A DNA stretch of 64,000 bases from Rhopalosiphum padi (lineage: Eukaryota; Arthropoda; Insecta; Hemiptera; Aphididae): positions 32,463,858-32,527,857 of the forward strand of contig NC_083598.1 in the NCBI RefSeq assembly GCF_020882245.1. Reading direction: 5' to 3'. The position numbers and the translations under genes are program-made. The notes beneath the pieces were generated by a model that worked only from the letters and a program-made list of their open reading frames with translations, had not been told where the DNA came from and searched no databases. This document shows, in pieces, positions 1 through 11,130 of the stretch. Numbering within the stretch: position 1 is the first letter of the stretch; each line of letters starts with the position of its first letter.

Positions 1-499
1 ATTGACATTCGCTGTCTTTCCTCCGTCGTAGCAAGACGACCCACCCGGGCAGACTTGCGCGATTAAGGAAGGCATCTGATGTCTATATTTTTTTCAGAGA
101 TTTTTTGATTTTTAGCATATTTTATGTTGCCTTCACATTATATCGCTTTTACTCAAATTATTAAATAGTTATTTTATTCATACCTATTCGTAGCCCTAAC
201 ATTTCCTTAGCTCAAGCTCTGGTATGCACAAACAAAATTCGACCTTGGCTTTGTTCCGTGGCTTATATAAGTCAGGCACAGTTCAGGCGCACGACTGCCA
301 GTGTTTGGTGAGTTGCGGTTGCGGGAACACTGATCGTTCACGTCTGTATTAAATATTTGTGTATTTTATTTTTTTTTTTATATTCCCTTATTACGCCATA
401 AACAATCACTCGTAGGAATACGTTATTCGTAAGTGTTCAAGTATGTTTTCCAAACAAAACGTATATTCGTAAAACCCCGTTTCCCTGTGCGTATTGCCA
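1..499 (+). repeat. LTR-like leader, possible retroelement 5' LTR (partial)
   Basis: This stretch is richer in GC and less repetitive than the DNA to its right. It contains a clear TATA box (TATATAA, 264-270) followed about 30 bases later by GC-rich sequence, a T-rich tract near 365-380, and a terminal CA at 498-499 directly before a candidate primer binding site. That order (TATA, transcribed leader, CA end, primer site) fits the U3-R-U5 plan of an LTR. No second LTR copy is visible in the window and the left edge is not resolved, so a TATA-containing host promoter is a real alternative. Neighbouring pol remains at 2296-2475 lend some support to the retroelement reading. Confidence 0.35.
264..270 (+). 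promoter_or_regulatory. TATA box
   Basis: TATATAA with GC-rich DNA downstream. The expected transcription start lies near 294-300, within the segment reading GACTGCCAGTG. It would drive rightward transcription of the LTR-like leader or of an unseen gene. It is called on sequence alone. Confidence 0.4.
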
Positions 500-500
500 T

Positions 501-518
501 TGGCGACACGCGCAGGGC
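501..518 (+). other. candidate tRNA primer binding site
   Basis: The sequence TGGCGACACGCGCAGGG begins one base after a CA dinucleotide that could end an LTR. The TGGCGAC start is what the complement of an arginine- or serine-type tRNA 3' end gives in insect LTR elements. Only the first seven bases fit well and the rest may have drifted. It is an inference from position and motif. Confidence 0.3.
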
Positions 519-687
519 TACGGATGGTTACGTTCCGCAGAAATGACGATTCGCGCGCACGCCAGATCTAGTGAGGAGATGGCACAGTTCCAGTGACTCT
601 TAAGAGTTCCGCGTTACGGGTGTATCGCTCTCGTTTGAGCTGCCCGTCTCGTGTGCCACTGTAATGATCTGACAACGCGTGCGATTC

Positions 688-732
688 GATTCTGATCCGA
701 TTATTCGGTGGCTGCGATGTCGTTGAATGACA
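688..732 (+). repeat. 45-bp inverted repeat, left copy
   Basis: The first bases are GATTCTGATCCGATTATTCG. The reverse complement of this 45-bp segment recurs at 3725-3769 with one mismatch. Similarity stops sharply on both sides of both copies. The pair encloses the MADF frame (stop at 808), the small forward frame at 1338, the pol tail and the Pro-rich frame, so it may be the terminal inverted repeats of a DNA transposon. No convincing target duplication is visible. Confidence 0.6.
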
Positions 733-807
733 TACGAATCTGTTCGAAACGTTGTACACATTACGATAACGTTAATTTTTTTTTTAGTGTTTGTAAAATT
801 TTTACTT

Positions 808-1081
808 TTAGTAATTTTTGGAATGAAACACTTCGTCGGCTCCAGCGCCAGAACGTCTTGTGCTTACTTCAAGGCGACGTTCCCTTCTATATGACGCTTG
901 TAAACTTTCCATCTTCCTCTTAATTTCATTTACACTTTTCTTCATCTCTTTACTTATTTCCATCCAATAATCATTTTTTTTTTTTTGCCATCTTGTATTG
1001 ATTATTGGTCGGATCCCATAGAATTGGTCTGGCTTTAAACATTTCAATAAGAAGTAGACATTCTTCGTCCGTCCAATCCAT
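808..1081 (-). pseudogene. MADF-domain protein, frameshifted at a 13-base homopolymer
   Basis: Read on the minus strand from the ATG at 1081, the first 31 codons give a typical MADF-domain start (LLLIEMFKARPILWDP, then NNQYK). The frame then meets a run of 13 A (forward T run 974-986) and shifts by one. After the run it continues as YWMEISKEMKKSVNEIKRKM and LQASYRRER to a stop at 808-810. One base less in the run would give a continuous protein of about 91 residues, roughly one MADF domain (Pfam MADF_DNA_bdg). MADF proteins bind DNA and occur as host regulators and as the second protein of PIF/Harbinger transposons. The stop lies about 75 bases inside the 45-bp inverted repeat, which favours a transposon origin. 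A homopolymer assembly error rather than a true mutation is possible. The acidic or BESS C-terminal part of larger family members is absent. Confidence 0.75.
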
Positions 1082-1222
1082 TATTTATTTTTTAATGATT
1101 ATAATAATTAATAAAAACTATAATAGTTTTTTATATTTTTTTTTAATTTTAGTAATAATTTCTGGCTATTATCACTTATACTGGCCATTCGATAATTGAA
1201 ATGAAATAATGTACGCGTTGCC

Positions 1223-1231
1223 TATAAATAG
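1223..1231 (+). promoter_or_regulatory. TATA-like box (TATAAATAG) between divergent frames
   Basis: TATAAATAG lies between the start of the reverse MADF frame (1081) and a small forward frame (1338). If functional it would serve the forward unit. There is no independent support. Confidence 0.25.
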
Positions 1232-1337
1232 CCAGGTAAACAGTTTAAACAGTTGACAAAAGTATAGTGCATAATTATTATTGGTAGCGCAATTATTATT
1301 GGTAAATATTTCCTTATATTTTCTGAAATCGTAAATC

Positions 1338-1457
1338 ATGCTAACATTAGGTTTTCTGGCATGGCCATATCTAATGGCTGCAAAAAAGAAATTGTTTTCC
1401 GATCGCAAGATGAAAGAACCAGAAAGAAAAGATAATGAAAAAATATCTGGTAAATAA
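1338..1457 (+). CDS. 39-codon hypothetical frame
   Basis: A short forward frame has a hydrophobic start (MLTLGFLAWPYLMAA) followed by a Lys/Arg/Glu-rich tail, and ends in tandem stops. It lies about 110 bases after a TATA-like box and is divergent to the MADF frame. A hydrophobic then basic N-terminus is seen in some Harbinger transposases, but nothing downstream continues as a DDE domain, so this could be a decayed first exon or chance. Confidence is low because of its length and AT-rich surroundings. Confidence 0.15.
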   Translation: MLTLGFLAWPYLMAAKKKLFSDRKMKEPERKDNEKISGK

Positions 1458-2295
1458 TATTTATTAAAGTATATTAGTAATATCGAGGTTTAATTCGAAT
1501 ATTTTATAAAAAAAAATGTAGGTAATAATTTATAAAAATATGCAAAAATCTTTTTAACCTCTGTAAGTTTCTACCCTTGGCATAAAATTAGTATTTATTT
1601 ATTTTATTTAAAACAATATGTTATTGTTGGAATAACTCATAAACTATTCGCCCTAAATTCGATTTTTATGTACCGAAATACTCAGAAATTTTTTTAATAA
1701 AATCGTTGGTTTTTTAACAACTCGAAAGTATGGAAAAAAATGTTTTCAAAAACGAATACTTTTTGAAATAATGAGTGTTATGATAAAAGAATCATCCTGT
1801 AGATTTCCGATGAAAAACCATATTTAAATTAACTAATATCATAATTTCACATGTACACTTAGGGTGATAAAAAACTTCTGGGTCCGGCGGTATTTTTAAC
1901 CATCAGAGTTTTCAATTAAGTCATAAATTCCAATGATAATGGTACTAATAAAATTATAGTAGAGGAATTATCCGGTCCGTCAATTATCCACCTCAGAAAA
2001 TGTTTGTACAATTTTATTTATCGTTTAATTTAATTCAGTTTTATCATTTTTTATGTTCATTTTATCGTGTATATATTATGAAATGCAAAATTATTTTATT
2101 ATCTTTAATGGCTTCTATATCATATTCTAGGTACGTTATACACAGAGTAAATTAGTTTACTTTAATTTTAATGTTTAGTTAATTATCTGTATAAAAAAAT
2201 TATCGGTACCCCCTCCCCCTCGGTTATAATTAATGCAGAATATCGACGCTCTACTGTACATTATGTATGATGATATTTACCAGAAAGATATATAG

Positions 2296-2475
2296 GGAAA
2301 CAAATTTCATGCCGGTTTCGCACCAAAATGGTGGGGACCGGTAAGACTCCACAAACGCCTAGGGAAAGGCGTGTTCCTCACGGATCAACAACCACCGCGC
2401 AAAATTCACGTGTCATGTCTTAAACGCGCGACACCCACAGCACACCCACACCCCAACACCACCACAAACAGATAA
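2296..2475 (+). pseudogene. C-terminal tail of Gypsy/Ty3-type integrase (pol remnant)
   Basis: An open frame of 59 codons lies between the stop at 2293-2295 and the stop at 2473-2475. It carries the hallmarks of the integrase C-terminal domain of Gypsy-type LTR retroelements: FAPKWWGPVRLHKRLG (compare the family pattern L-A-P-K-x-x-G-P-Y/F) followed by RKIHVSCLKR (compare V-H-V-S-x-L-K). The reverse transcriptase, RNase H and catalytic integrase core that should precede it are absent; the DNA immediately upstream is AT-rich filler. A Thr/Pro/His-rich tail of about 18 residues follows. It is a fragment of the 3' end of pol and sits just upstream of the Pro/Ala-rich frame in the usual ORF3 position. 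Confidence 0.65.
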
Positions 2476-2498
2476 CGGCAGGTAACAATAATTATTGG

Positions 2499-2530
2499 TT
2501 ATTTTTTTTTTTATCATTGCCCGCACACAG
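2499..2530 (+). promoter_or_regulatory. splice-acceptor-like tract before third retroelement frame
   Basis: A run of 11 T (2502-2512) leads into CACACAG ending at 2530. This resembles a 3' splice site. It lies between the stop of the pol tail and the GC-rich frame, where env-position ORFs of insect retroelements are often expressed from a spliced subgenomic RNA. It is a prediction only. Confidence 0.3.
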
Positions 2531-3390
2531 CCAACAACAGCAACATAGTGGACAAGCGATCAACGGCCACCACTCCCCTACAGCAAGCCGCGGAACTGCT
2601 GGAACGCAGCCAGCAGTTACTGCAGGCCGCGTACGCGGAGGCAGCCGCCCACGCGACTACGGCGGCACGGGTACGCCGGATGTCCACGGCAGAGCTACGC
2701 CGGGACCCGGTACTGTGGGTAGCCTACACCCGCGGGTGGGACGACCGCGCGGGCAAGGCGACCAACGTGGATCCCAAACCCGCGGTAACCAACAGGTCCC
2801 AGAGCCCAAGACGGCCCGTACAGCCAGCTGGCACACCGCGACCGCCCCCGATACCGCAGTCTGCACGGTTGCTCCGACCACCCCCCCAACCACTCATGGC
2901 AGTACTGGTCCCACGACCAAAATTCTTCATACCGCCAACACCGCCCGCGACGAGGAAAGTGGACCAGAAAAGTGCCCAAAGGCCACCGACAACAGCGCCA
3001 TCACAAAATTCGAGGCAACGCCGGAACCAGTCTCGGATGCGGGAATACCGGGGACAGAAAAAGGCCGGCAAACCCACCACCTCCCAACAGTACCGCCTGG
3101 AAAAACCGGCACCCTCAACCACCCAACCGGCACCAGGCCCAAAGTCGTTGGAGGCAACCAACACGCCTGTCCCCGAGGCCAAGACACCGGAGGTAGCAAT
3201 GCCTACCGGACAAGCCGAGGCCACGGAACAACCGGCCACCGCCACTTCAATTCCGGTCGATATGAAGATATCACCGGATGAGGAAAAGGAGCTGCTGTGT
3301 GACATGATGGATGTTGGTCCCCCAGACGACGAGGACATGGTGTTCCAAAGCACCAGCCACGACCCCACGACGCCACCACGACATGGGTAG
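2531..3390 (+). CDS. Pro/Ala-rich hypothetical protein in ORF3 position of a retroelement
   Basis: A GC-rich frame of about 280 codons ends at the TAG at 3388-3390. The N-terminal part is helical and Ala/Gln-rich (AAELLERSQQLLQAAYAEAA), followed by a short conserved-looking block (MSTAELRRDPVLWVAYTRGW), then about 150 residues rich in Pro, Thr, Arg and Gln, and an acidic end (DEEKELLCDMMDVGPPDDED). No signal peptide or membrane segment is visible, so it is not an obvious envelope protein. There is no ATG near the 5' edge: the frame is open back through the acceptor-like site and the first in-frame ATG is at 2680. Two overlapping forward frames are also long, but codon pattern and composition favour this one. 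It may be an accessory or gag-like protein of a Gypsy-type element. I do not recognise the family. Confidence 0.5.
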
Positions 3391-3724
3391 ACAGTCCGGA
3401 GCGCGACCGCTACACAAACTGTCTACGCCAGCCACCGATCCACCCATACACCCACCGGAAGCGGCCGGACAACCGCCGTCACTATTCTGTGATTGATACG
3501 ATGATAGCATACAACACGTGTGTCAGCTCGATTATACTATTGTCTAGCCGTTGCACCACATAAGAAAATTGTTGCACCTAGTTTTGTTTAACCTGTTATA
3601 TTGTAAAATACACTGTTTCATACTTCATATCTAATATGGTTTAATTTTTTCTACTTTAGATAATCCTGACATTGCAATTATTACTCTGAGTATAATTGAG
3701 CTTTTACTAGTGTATGGAAGTGTG

Positions 3725-3769
3725 TGTCATTCAACGACATCACAGCCACCGAATAATCGGATCAGAATC
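3725..3769 (-). repeat. 45-bp inverted repeat, right copy
   Basis: This is the reverse complement of 688-732 with one A/G difference. It marks the right edge of the mosaic left-end region; sequence beyond 3770 is plain AT-rich DNA. Confidence 0.6.
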
Positions 3770-3770
3770 A

Positions 3771-6700
3771 AAACAATTATTAACAACTCAAAACAGTTAT
3801 TCGTATGCCAATACATTATATACATACTAAATTATATATTGTTTTAGATTTTAAACGGATTTTAAATGTATTGATTTTACAATGATGTTTTTTTTTATTT
3901 TTGTACGAATACAAAATAATAAGTTGGTTAGATTCTTTGATTTTTATCAATGGGGGTGGCTTTAGATAGAAGATAAGATATATTTTCTATATTATAAAAC
4001 AGGTCAAAATTAAAAATTCTTAGTACTTATTTTTATAATTGAGAAAAAACAATTCAACAAAAACTGGAATTTTTCGCAAATTCAATTGATTTTATTTTTT
4101 TTATGTAACATGAAAATGAAGGATAATTATAAATACTTAAAATGTTTACCAACTATACTCATTTTTTATTTTGAATAAAAATTTTGAAATATTTTGAATA
4201 TTTTAACAATTTATAGAGATAATAATTTTAAATTTTTATTTTTCCTAGAAAATTTGATTAAAAATTATGCACCGAGTTGAAAAGCTTGAAAATTTAATTT
4301 AAAGCTCTTTATTGTTAATTAATTTTTCAATTAAACAATATCACATAATATAATAATATAGCCACAATATTTTTTTTTTATAAGCGTTTAAAGTAAGAAC
4401 GTTGACAAAATCTTAAAAAGATACAAATTATTTCGAAGTTAGAAATTTATAAAAAATTATTGTGATAATGTGGCATTAAAATCTTGATAATGTTGTCATT
4501 AATTACCTAGATCCCTAATAGAATAATATAATATATTGTGCCTCATTTATATGGCATACTGACAATATCAGTAAAAAAACGAGCCTTTCATGAATTCAAA
4601 ATATTTTTTTATGATATATATTATCTAACTTATATATGTAATACTGAAAGAATTCGCATTCATGATATAATATATTAAGTGATTTTTTTTTAAATTTATT
4701 CTTTGAAAAACAAATGCTAATAAACAAATGCCTTATATTAAATTAAAAAAAAAATAATATGTACATTTTCATTACCTACTCTACTAATCACTATACTCCA
4801 CAGAATATTTTTAATTGGAATTTATTTCGTTAATAAAGAATTATTATTAATATAAATATATATAGTGAATCAGAAAACTAACATTCTATGTAAGCTCGAA
4901 AAAAAAATCTTTTTTTCGCAAAAATGGTGGGTATCACAATATACCTGTATTAACGAGTTGATTAAAAAAAATGCAATCTTGTAAATGAGTATAACTTCAT
5001 TTGAGGTGAAAACATACAAGAAGTGTACTTTAGTGACTACACTTTATGAACGATTTAAAAACATTTTTTAATATTGTATATTTATTATTATAATATAGAC
5101 AATTTTAGAATAACATTTTTTAATTGACCGATTTTTAACTATGGTATAACAATGCTTATATATTAAGAAGCCAAGAAGTCACAACGCTAACTATATATTG
5201 TAAAATATAATTGTATAACATATAATATCGTGTTTAATTAATATAAAGAAAAAAAAACAATTTTGGGTTAACTATATATTATAAAACTCAACAAGCTCTT
5301 AAACTTATACATATTCAATCACAGAAATAAATTGAAATATGTTAATTATAAAGTTATAACTACGAACTAAAAACAATATTTTATTATCAAATAGTATACA
5401 ATACATAATATACATATTATATATTGTGTGATATTTAAGTATCATTTTTATTTTCTAATAAAATATTAAAAAACGACCTTTACTGTGAAACAATTTTATT
5501 GAGATTGGATCTTTGTTTTTAGTACACAAATTGAATGTGCAGAAACCAATTTGATTACTTATCGATCATTGAGGTGTATAGAACCAATTTTATTGTCAGT
5601 CTGCTCTCTATATTAAAATTAAAGGGCGCAAAAGCAATTTTAATGTAATAGCTAATAAAAAAAAATACAAGCAATAAAAATAATAATAATAGAATAATAT
5701 GAGAAACTGACCTTGTAAATGCGTTCTATGGCAAAATATTATATACCTAACGAAAATTATCTTTACGTTTTAAAATTACATAATATATCCTAAATATTTA
5801 AAATATATTATATTATAATATATTCCTATGATTACTTTTCTCACAATGATATAAATAAATATAATTTTTTAGAAAAAAATTGATTAGATACCATATTATA
5901 CAATATTGCACGAAGGTTGAGCGCATTTTGTATTTTTGTTGATGTTTTTTTGTCGGATGTGTTGTTATTCTTTTAAATACCATACAATTTAATCATTTCA
6001 AGTTACCAAATATAAATATAAATATAAATTTCAACCCCATTTCATATGATTGTATATTATGCAATAATGAGCATAGTATAAACTGTGTATTAGTAACTGC
6101 TAATTATAATCATAAACAGTTTACTTTATATTTCCCCAAATCTACACATGTTTAGATTATTCCAAAGCTTTTATATTATGGTGAACTCTAATAAGATCAG
6201 ATTTTTTTTTTCATTTCGTATAATATAATTTGCATGTTAAAAAAAATGAAAGGAGATGTTTTAGACATAGTTGTAAACATAATTTGATTTCACATTCTAT
6301 AAAACAATGTTGCTTAAACTTAGTTTAAATATATAAAGTGTAAATTGTTTATTTTAAGTCAGAAAATTATATTTTTTAGTTATAGTTTATATGATCATCC
6401 CATGACGGTTTGTCGTATTCTGTTTGAAGTTTTTCCAACATTATTTGATCCTGTTAAACTTCACAAAATGTGACTTTTCTCATAATACATCACAGCCATT
6501 AAAGTTTAAATGAATCACTGAGCAATTTTGAACTTTTTAAAAAAGTATTTTACATAGTGCGTCTATTGTAAAAAAACTATCGAATATTTGAGAGTAAAAA
6601 TAGTAAATTATATTATTAAAACAACAAAAATGCACAGACAATATTTGTTTATTTTTAATTTTAATAGAGATGAACCGACTCTAATGTTTTAATAAGAATA

Positions 6701-7889
6701 ATAATTATTTTTATTGTTATGATTATGATGACCGTCATTTAAATTTAAAAATGTATGTTATTTAATTCCGGTTATACCTATACTGTTATATTACATTTAT
6801 TTTAAGCTACTTAAGGACTTATGTGTTATTAATTACATAACTTAATCCGATTAGGTAGATCATTTTAATTATGTATATAGATACGTTTATACTATATATG
6901 GGCGTGTGAATACAAACAAATATTATTATTAATAAATGAAAAAAGTAATGCATTATGTCTAATTATGACATTATTAAATTAATGATAATGTCCCATTATG
7001 TATTCGTATGTTATTATTTGTAATATAAACTGTGTAAAGAATACAATTATTATAATTATTTACAAATTAATATATTTAATACGTTTATTTTTAACCGCAT
7101 AAATTAAACGGTTTTATCACAAGTCTTTCATAAGTATTACTATTACACGAACACTTTATAAGCTACTTTAATAATTTTCTTTTAAAAGCACATCGTATTG
7201 AAATAAAATAATTTTAATGTCAATCAATCCTGAAAATAAAAAATATTATTTTTTCGTATTATGCATTTAAGATACTTATACGAAAATGAACCCGATAAAT
7301 TATGCATTTATATACCTAGTATCTCTAATCTCTATGTTTTCTTAAAATATGATAGAATCTATAACTCTATAATAAGCCATTCTATGTGTTAATTATTCAA
7401 TCCCAAATAGGATAAAATGTCTCGTTCGTAACATCAACTTAGCATTAATAAAAAACTAAGTTTTTAATCTTTACTTTGAGTAAACTATAATATGTACATA
7501 AAGTTATCACACTGTGATATAATTACTTAATATTTTAAACTCATATTTATTATTAGCTTGGTTTTTTTTTAATTCTTTACTGAAACGCGAACAATACAGT
7601 ATTAAAATTGAAATTAAAAGTTTTATGACACACGTCTGTTATGATTGACGATTTTTATAATAGGAAACGGGTATTACTTGTAATGGTAGATACTGCATTT
7701 TTAACGATAAGGTATAAAATTATTCTTTCGAACAATTTACCGATTTTATTTATGATTAAAATTGCAAGATGTGAAATAAAAGATTGTAAATTTACTTTTA
7801 TTAAATATAGCTTTCAGATTTAAAAAAATATTTATATCGTATAAACTTTAAAATTAATTTTATATTTAAAAATGTTGTTAAATCTTATA
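3771..7889. other. AT-rich non-coding DNA
   Basis: No convincing gene. A dispersed repeat motif (TATTGATTTTACAATGATGT, about 3869-3888) is shared with 38243-38265. At 5486-5640 a short motif resembling CAATTTTATTG recurs four times at irregular 38-57 base spacing. The rest is low-complexity A/T sequence, probably intergenic or intronic. Confidence 0.7.
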
Positions 7890-8560
7890 CAGTGTCCCGT
7901 GAGGATTTACCAATTGTGATATCTCCTGAAATTATGGAAATATCATAATTCTAGTTTTTTAATAAGATTCACAGAGACAAGAAATACAAGTATTTCAAGT
8001 TTTAATTTATATTAATGTTTTAGTAAAAAAGTTAAAAAATATATTTTTATTTAATTATTTTCAAAAAAATTGAACATAGCCATTTCGTAAAGTTTATTTT
8101 TCTGATAATATTGATGTTTCAACATTTTAATTTAATTAATCTCCTGATTTTTAATATTTTTTCTAGTTTTGAAAAAAAACTGTAAATTAGTTAATACGAT
8201 ATCATTGTGTTATCATTGTATCAAACATGTAACCCGCTTGCTAGTACGGCCGATGAACTAACCGACTGGCTTCTCGAAACTATAAAAAATATTAAAAATC
8301 AGGAGATTAATGAAATTAAAATGTTGAAACGTCAATATTTTCAGAAAAATGAACTCTACAAAATGGTTATCTTCATTTTTTTTTGAAAATAATTAAATAA
8401 AAAATATATTTTTTAACTTTTTTACCAGAATATAAACGTAAATTAAAACATGAAATATTTGTAGTTTTTGTTTCTGTGAATCTTATTAAAAAACTAGAAT
8501 CATGATATCTCCATTATTTCAGGAGATATCGCAATGGGTAAATCCTCACGGGACATTCTG
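7890..8560. mobile_element. TA-flanked, near-palindromic Tc1/mariner-type MITE
   Basis: The element is bounded by TA dinucleotides (7888-7889 and 8561-8562), consistent with a Tc1/mariner TA target duplication. The left end starts CAGTGTCCCGTGAGGATTTA and the right end is its imperfect reverse complement (CCTCACGGGACATTCTG). Inverted similarity continues through almost the whole element: arms of about 285 bases (7890-8175 and 8275-8560) with shared internal blocks such as CTCCTGATTTTTAATATTTT. The centre (about 8176-8274) is not palindromic and holds a GC-richer patch. No transposase frame is present. A transcript would fold into a very long hairpin. Confidence 0.85.
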
Positions 8561-8562
8561 TA

Positions 8563-10836
8563 TTATAATTTTGCGTTCAATTAAAAATATATTTTATTGT
8601 TCTTATTTATACTTAGTTGTATTACATAAAAAAAATGCATTTAATACATGAATTACTATATATATATCTATTTTTTAACAAATGTAACAATACAGTAATG
8701 GTCAACAACTTATGATAATTTAAAATTGTTTTTATTTAAATAGAAAATAATATATTATATACAAATTAAAATGAGTGCTTAAGTTATAGAAATGTATAAA
8801 AATATGTTTCGTTAAGATACTTTTTCATCACAATAAACTAATTTACATATAATTATTAAAATGCAAAATTATATTGTTCAGAATAATATAAATACTAAAC
8901 AATTTCCGTTAAATGAAAAAAATTTATATCACTAACATTTATATTTTATTGTTTTCATTCTAATAATCTCGGGAATGTTATGTTAAAATTGTTTCTTAAA
9001 TTAAATTAAATTATAAATACACAGATTGCGTGGATCTAATCCTTGGTCTTGCTTAAAATATTTATGTTTTATTATTTTCATTTAACGAATTAAGATTTAT
9101 TGAAATTAAAATATAAGCCTATTTATTCATAATTTACTATATTAGTGTATTATTTCTGATTTAACTTTCACTTAAAATGTAATATTCTAAAGTCACGTAG
9201 ATATATATGGAGTTTTATAAAAAAAAAATATAAGATTTAAGCTAGGGTATCATAATATTATAGTTTCTATATTTTAACTGTGGCCAACCTAAGCGTTTTT
9301 GTATGTGCTGTAACTTTCCTATTCCAGTGAGTTTTAATCTTTATTTTTTAATAAAATAAATATTCATTTTAAATAATATCATCATCAAAATTTAGAAGTA
9401 TTAACATAAAATATGATACTATAAGGATATAACAATATAATATAATAGAGATATTATTATTATGATATCAGTTTTGGGTAAAGAAAAGTAGCTAATTAGT
9501 GAACAAGCAATACTGCCACTAGCGTACCCGCAGGATTGGCCTTCTTTAGCGTTGGAGTGTGACTTAGACAATTGGTTTTGTTTTATGTAAAAAGTTTAAC
9601 CAAAAGTTAAAACCTTTAGTTTTACTATAAAAATATAAACGTTTTAAACATTTTAATCGACGTTCAAAATACTATATTAATACTAAAGCTTAGAATTGAA
9701 TAATTTACTCGTAATTTAATTTTGATAAACAAATAACTTATAATTTAGTTTTTCTAAGAAACGATTTTTATTTTTCTGTAAAATTATTAACAATTTAAAA
9801 ATAAAATAATTTTAAAAAGATTTAAAAACATATTCTTAAACAAATAATAGTTAATTTTGTTTATTAAAAAAAAAAAAACTGTATTTTCTAAGCATTACCG
9901 TTTTTCGCTAAAAAATGTGATAAATGATTTTAAAGAAATCCCTTATATCAGTTATATCCGCATTACTATTATTGTTATTTCATCGCAGGCGGAATCCGTT
10001 ATTTATAAAAACTCACCCTCGATTTTTACGTGGGTTCAGAATTTAGTAAATGAAGTACAGACCACTAGACCAGTGTAAAATATTAAGTGTAAATGAACAA
10101 AACAGTCCATAAAATATAATTAATTTAAGAAAAATAAGAAATATTTGCCCTTTCATGGGCACCCTAACTGTCAATAAATCTCTTTTTTTGTATGGTAAAA
10201 TGTTTTTCATAATATAATATTGAATGTGTTATATAGTATTTATTTTGCATTAATGTAGTTTTTATACATTTTTTTTATTTTTATTATTTAATGTATAATT
10301 ATTTTTATGCTAAACCAATGTTATCTATTATTCATAATAGGTACATTTAAACAATGATTTTTAACTCTTCCTTTATTAACTTTTATACAATCTGCATTAT
10401 ACATATTATGTTATACATTGCGTGTCAAATATAAATCCAGCTTTAAATGTAATATCGTATATATGTTTGGAAATAGACTAATAATTATGTGAGTAACAGT
10501 AAAAAGTTAAGATGTAGATAATAGTTTGTGTCTTTATAATCAATATTAGTGATACGAGGTGAGCCACGTATATTGTAATCATTACTATTTGATGGATTTA
10601 GGTTCAGGTGTGATTAACAAATATCTAAAATAATTTATTAATTTTTTTTTTCGGAAAATGGAATATAACCTTCGGCAGAAAACGGTCACAATGACAACGG
10701 GGGTGGGTAGAGTCACTGGGGGAAAACAGAACCCCCCCTCGTTTTTTTCAGCCTACAGACAACACGTGTTTGAATGCGCAACCGTTACCATGCACGTGGT
10801 GTCTATCGGACCGGACTATACTTAGAGTCTTAGACA
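8563..10836. other. AT-rich non-coding DNA
   Basis: No supported gene. A slightly more complex patch at about 9510-9560 and a G/C-homopolymer-rich patch at 10680-10745 stand out from the A/T background. From 10758 a T-rich acceptor-like tract is followed by about 44 open codons that run into the next MITE, which I regard as chance. Confidence 0.65.
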
Positions 10837-11039
10837 GTCTAGACCAGTGTTTCCCAACTTCTTTTACTCGCGGAACCTTTGCAGGAGCTTGAACGTTTTG
10901 TGGAACCCCCATTTGGAGCTTCTCTATGTTCAAATCATAATTCAAATTAAAAATATTATTAATTAATTTATATTTTCTCAAATTTCTCACAGAACCCTTG
11001 GATTCCGCGGAACACTAGTTGAGAAACACTGGTATAGAC
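10837..11039. mobile_element. hAT-type MITE with 8-bp target duplication
   Basis: The element proper is 10845-11031 (187 bp). Its ends are inverted repeats (CAGTGTTTCCCAACTTCTTT at the left; the right end reads GTTGAGAAACACTG), and both carry the CGCGGAAC block of this hAT MITE type. It is flanked by GTCTAGAC (10837-10844) and GTATAGAC (11032-11039), a 7-of-8 match that fits the 8-bp duplication of hAT elements. It has no coding capacity and is mobilised in trans if at all. Confidence 0.85.
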
Positions 11040-11040
11040 C

Positions 11041-11130
11041 ATCGTTTCTTAACCTTTTTAGTCTCGTGACCCCCTCAAAAAAAAAAAGTGTAAAATATGG
11101 TCAATCACTTTGCGATCCCTCTTCTTTATC
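11041..11130 (+). mobile_element. second hAT-like fragment, one end only
   Basis: Immediately beyond the previous element's target site is TTTCTTAACCTTTTTAGTCT followed by CGTGACCCCC. This resembles the 5' end of another hAT MITE family (TTCTCAACC... CGCGACCCCC type). The other end is not visible, so it is truncated. The two hAT pieces are adjacent, suggesting nested insertion. Confidence 0.5.

Noticed and set aside
2517..3368. Alternative long frames, forward and reverse, over the Pro/Ala-rich retroelement ORF
   Set aside because: They overlap the favoured frame and have low-complexity shadow composition.
9857..10078. 73-codon forward frame ending TWVQNLVNEVQTTRPV
   Set aside because: It has no ATG start and no splice context, its first half is A/T-driven (KKKK, repeated I/Y), and I recognise no family.
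10745..10890. Acceptor-like T tract followed by about 44 open codons
   Set aside because: The frame runs into the hAT MITE at 10845 and no donor follows; likely chance.
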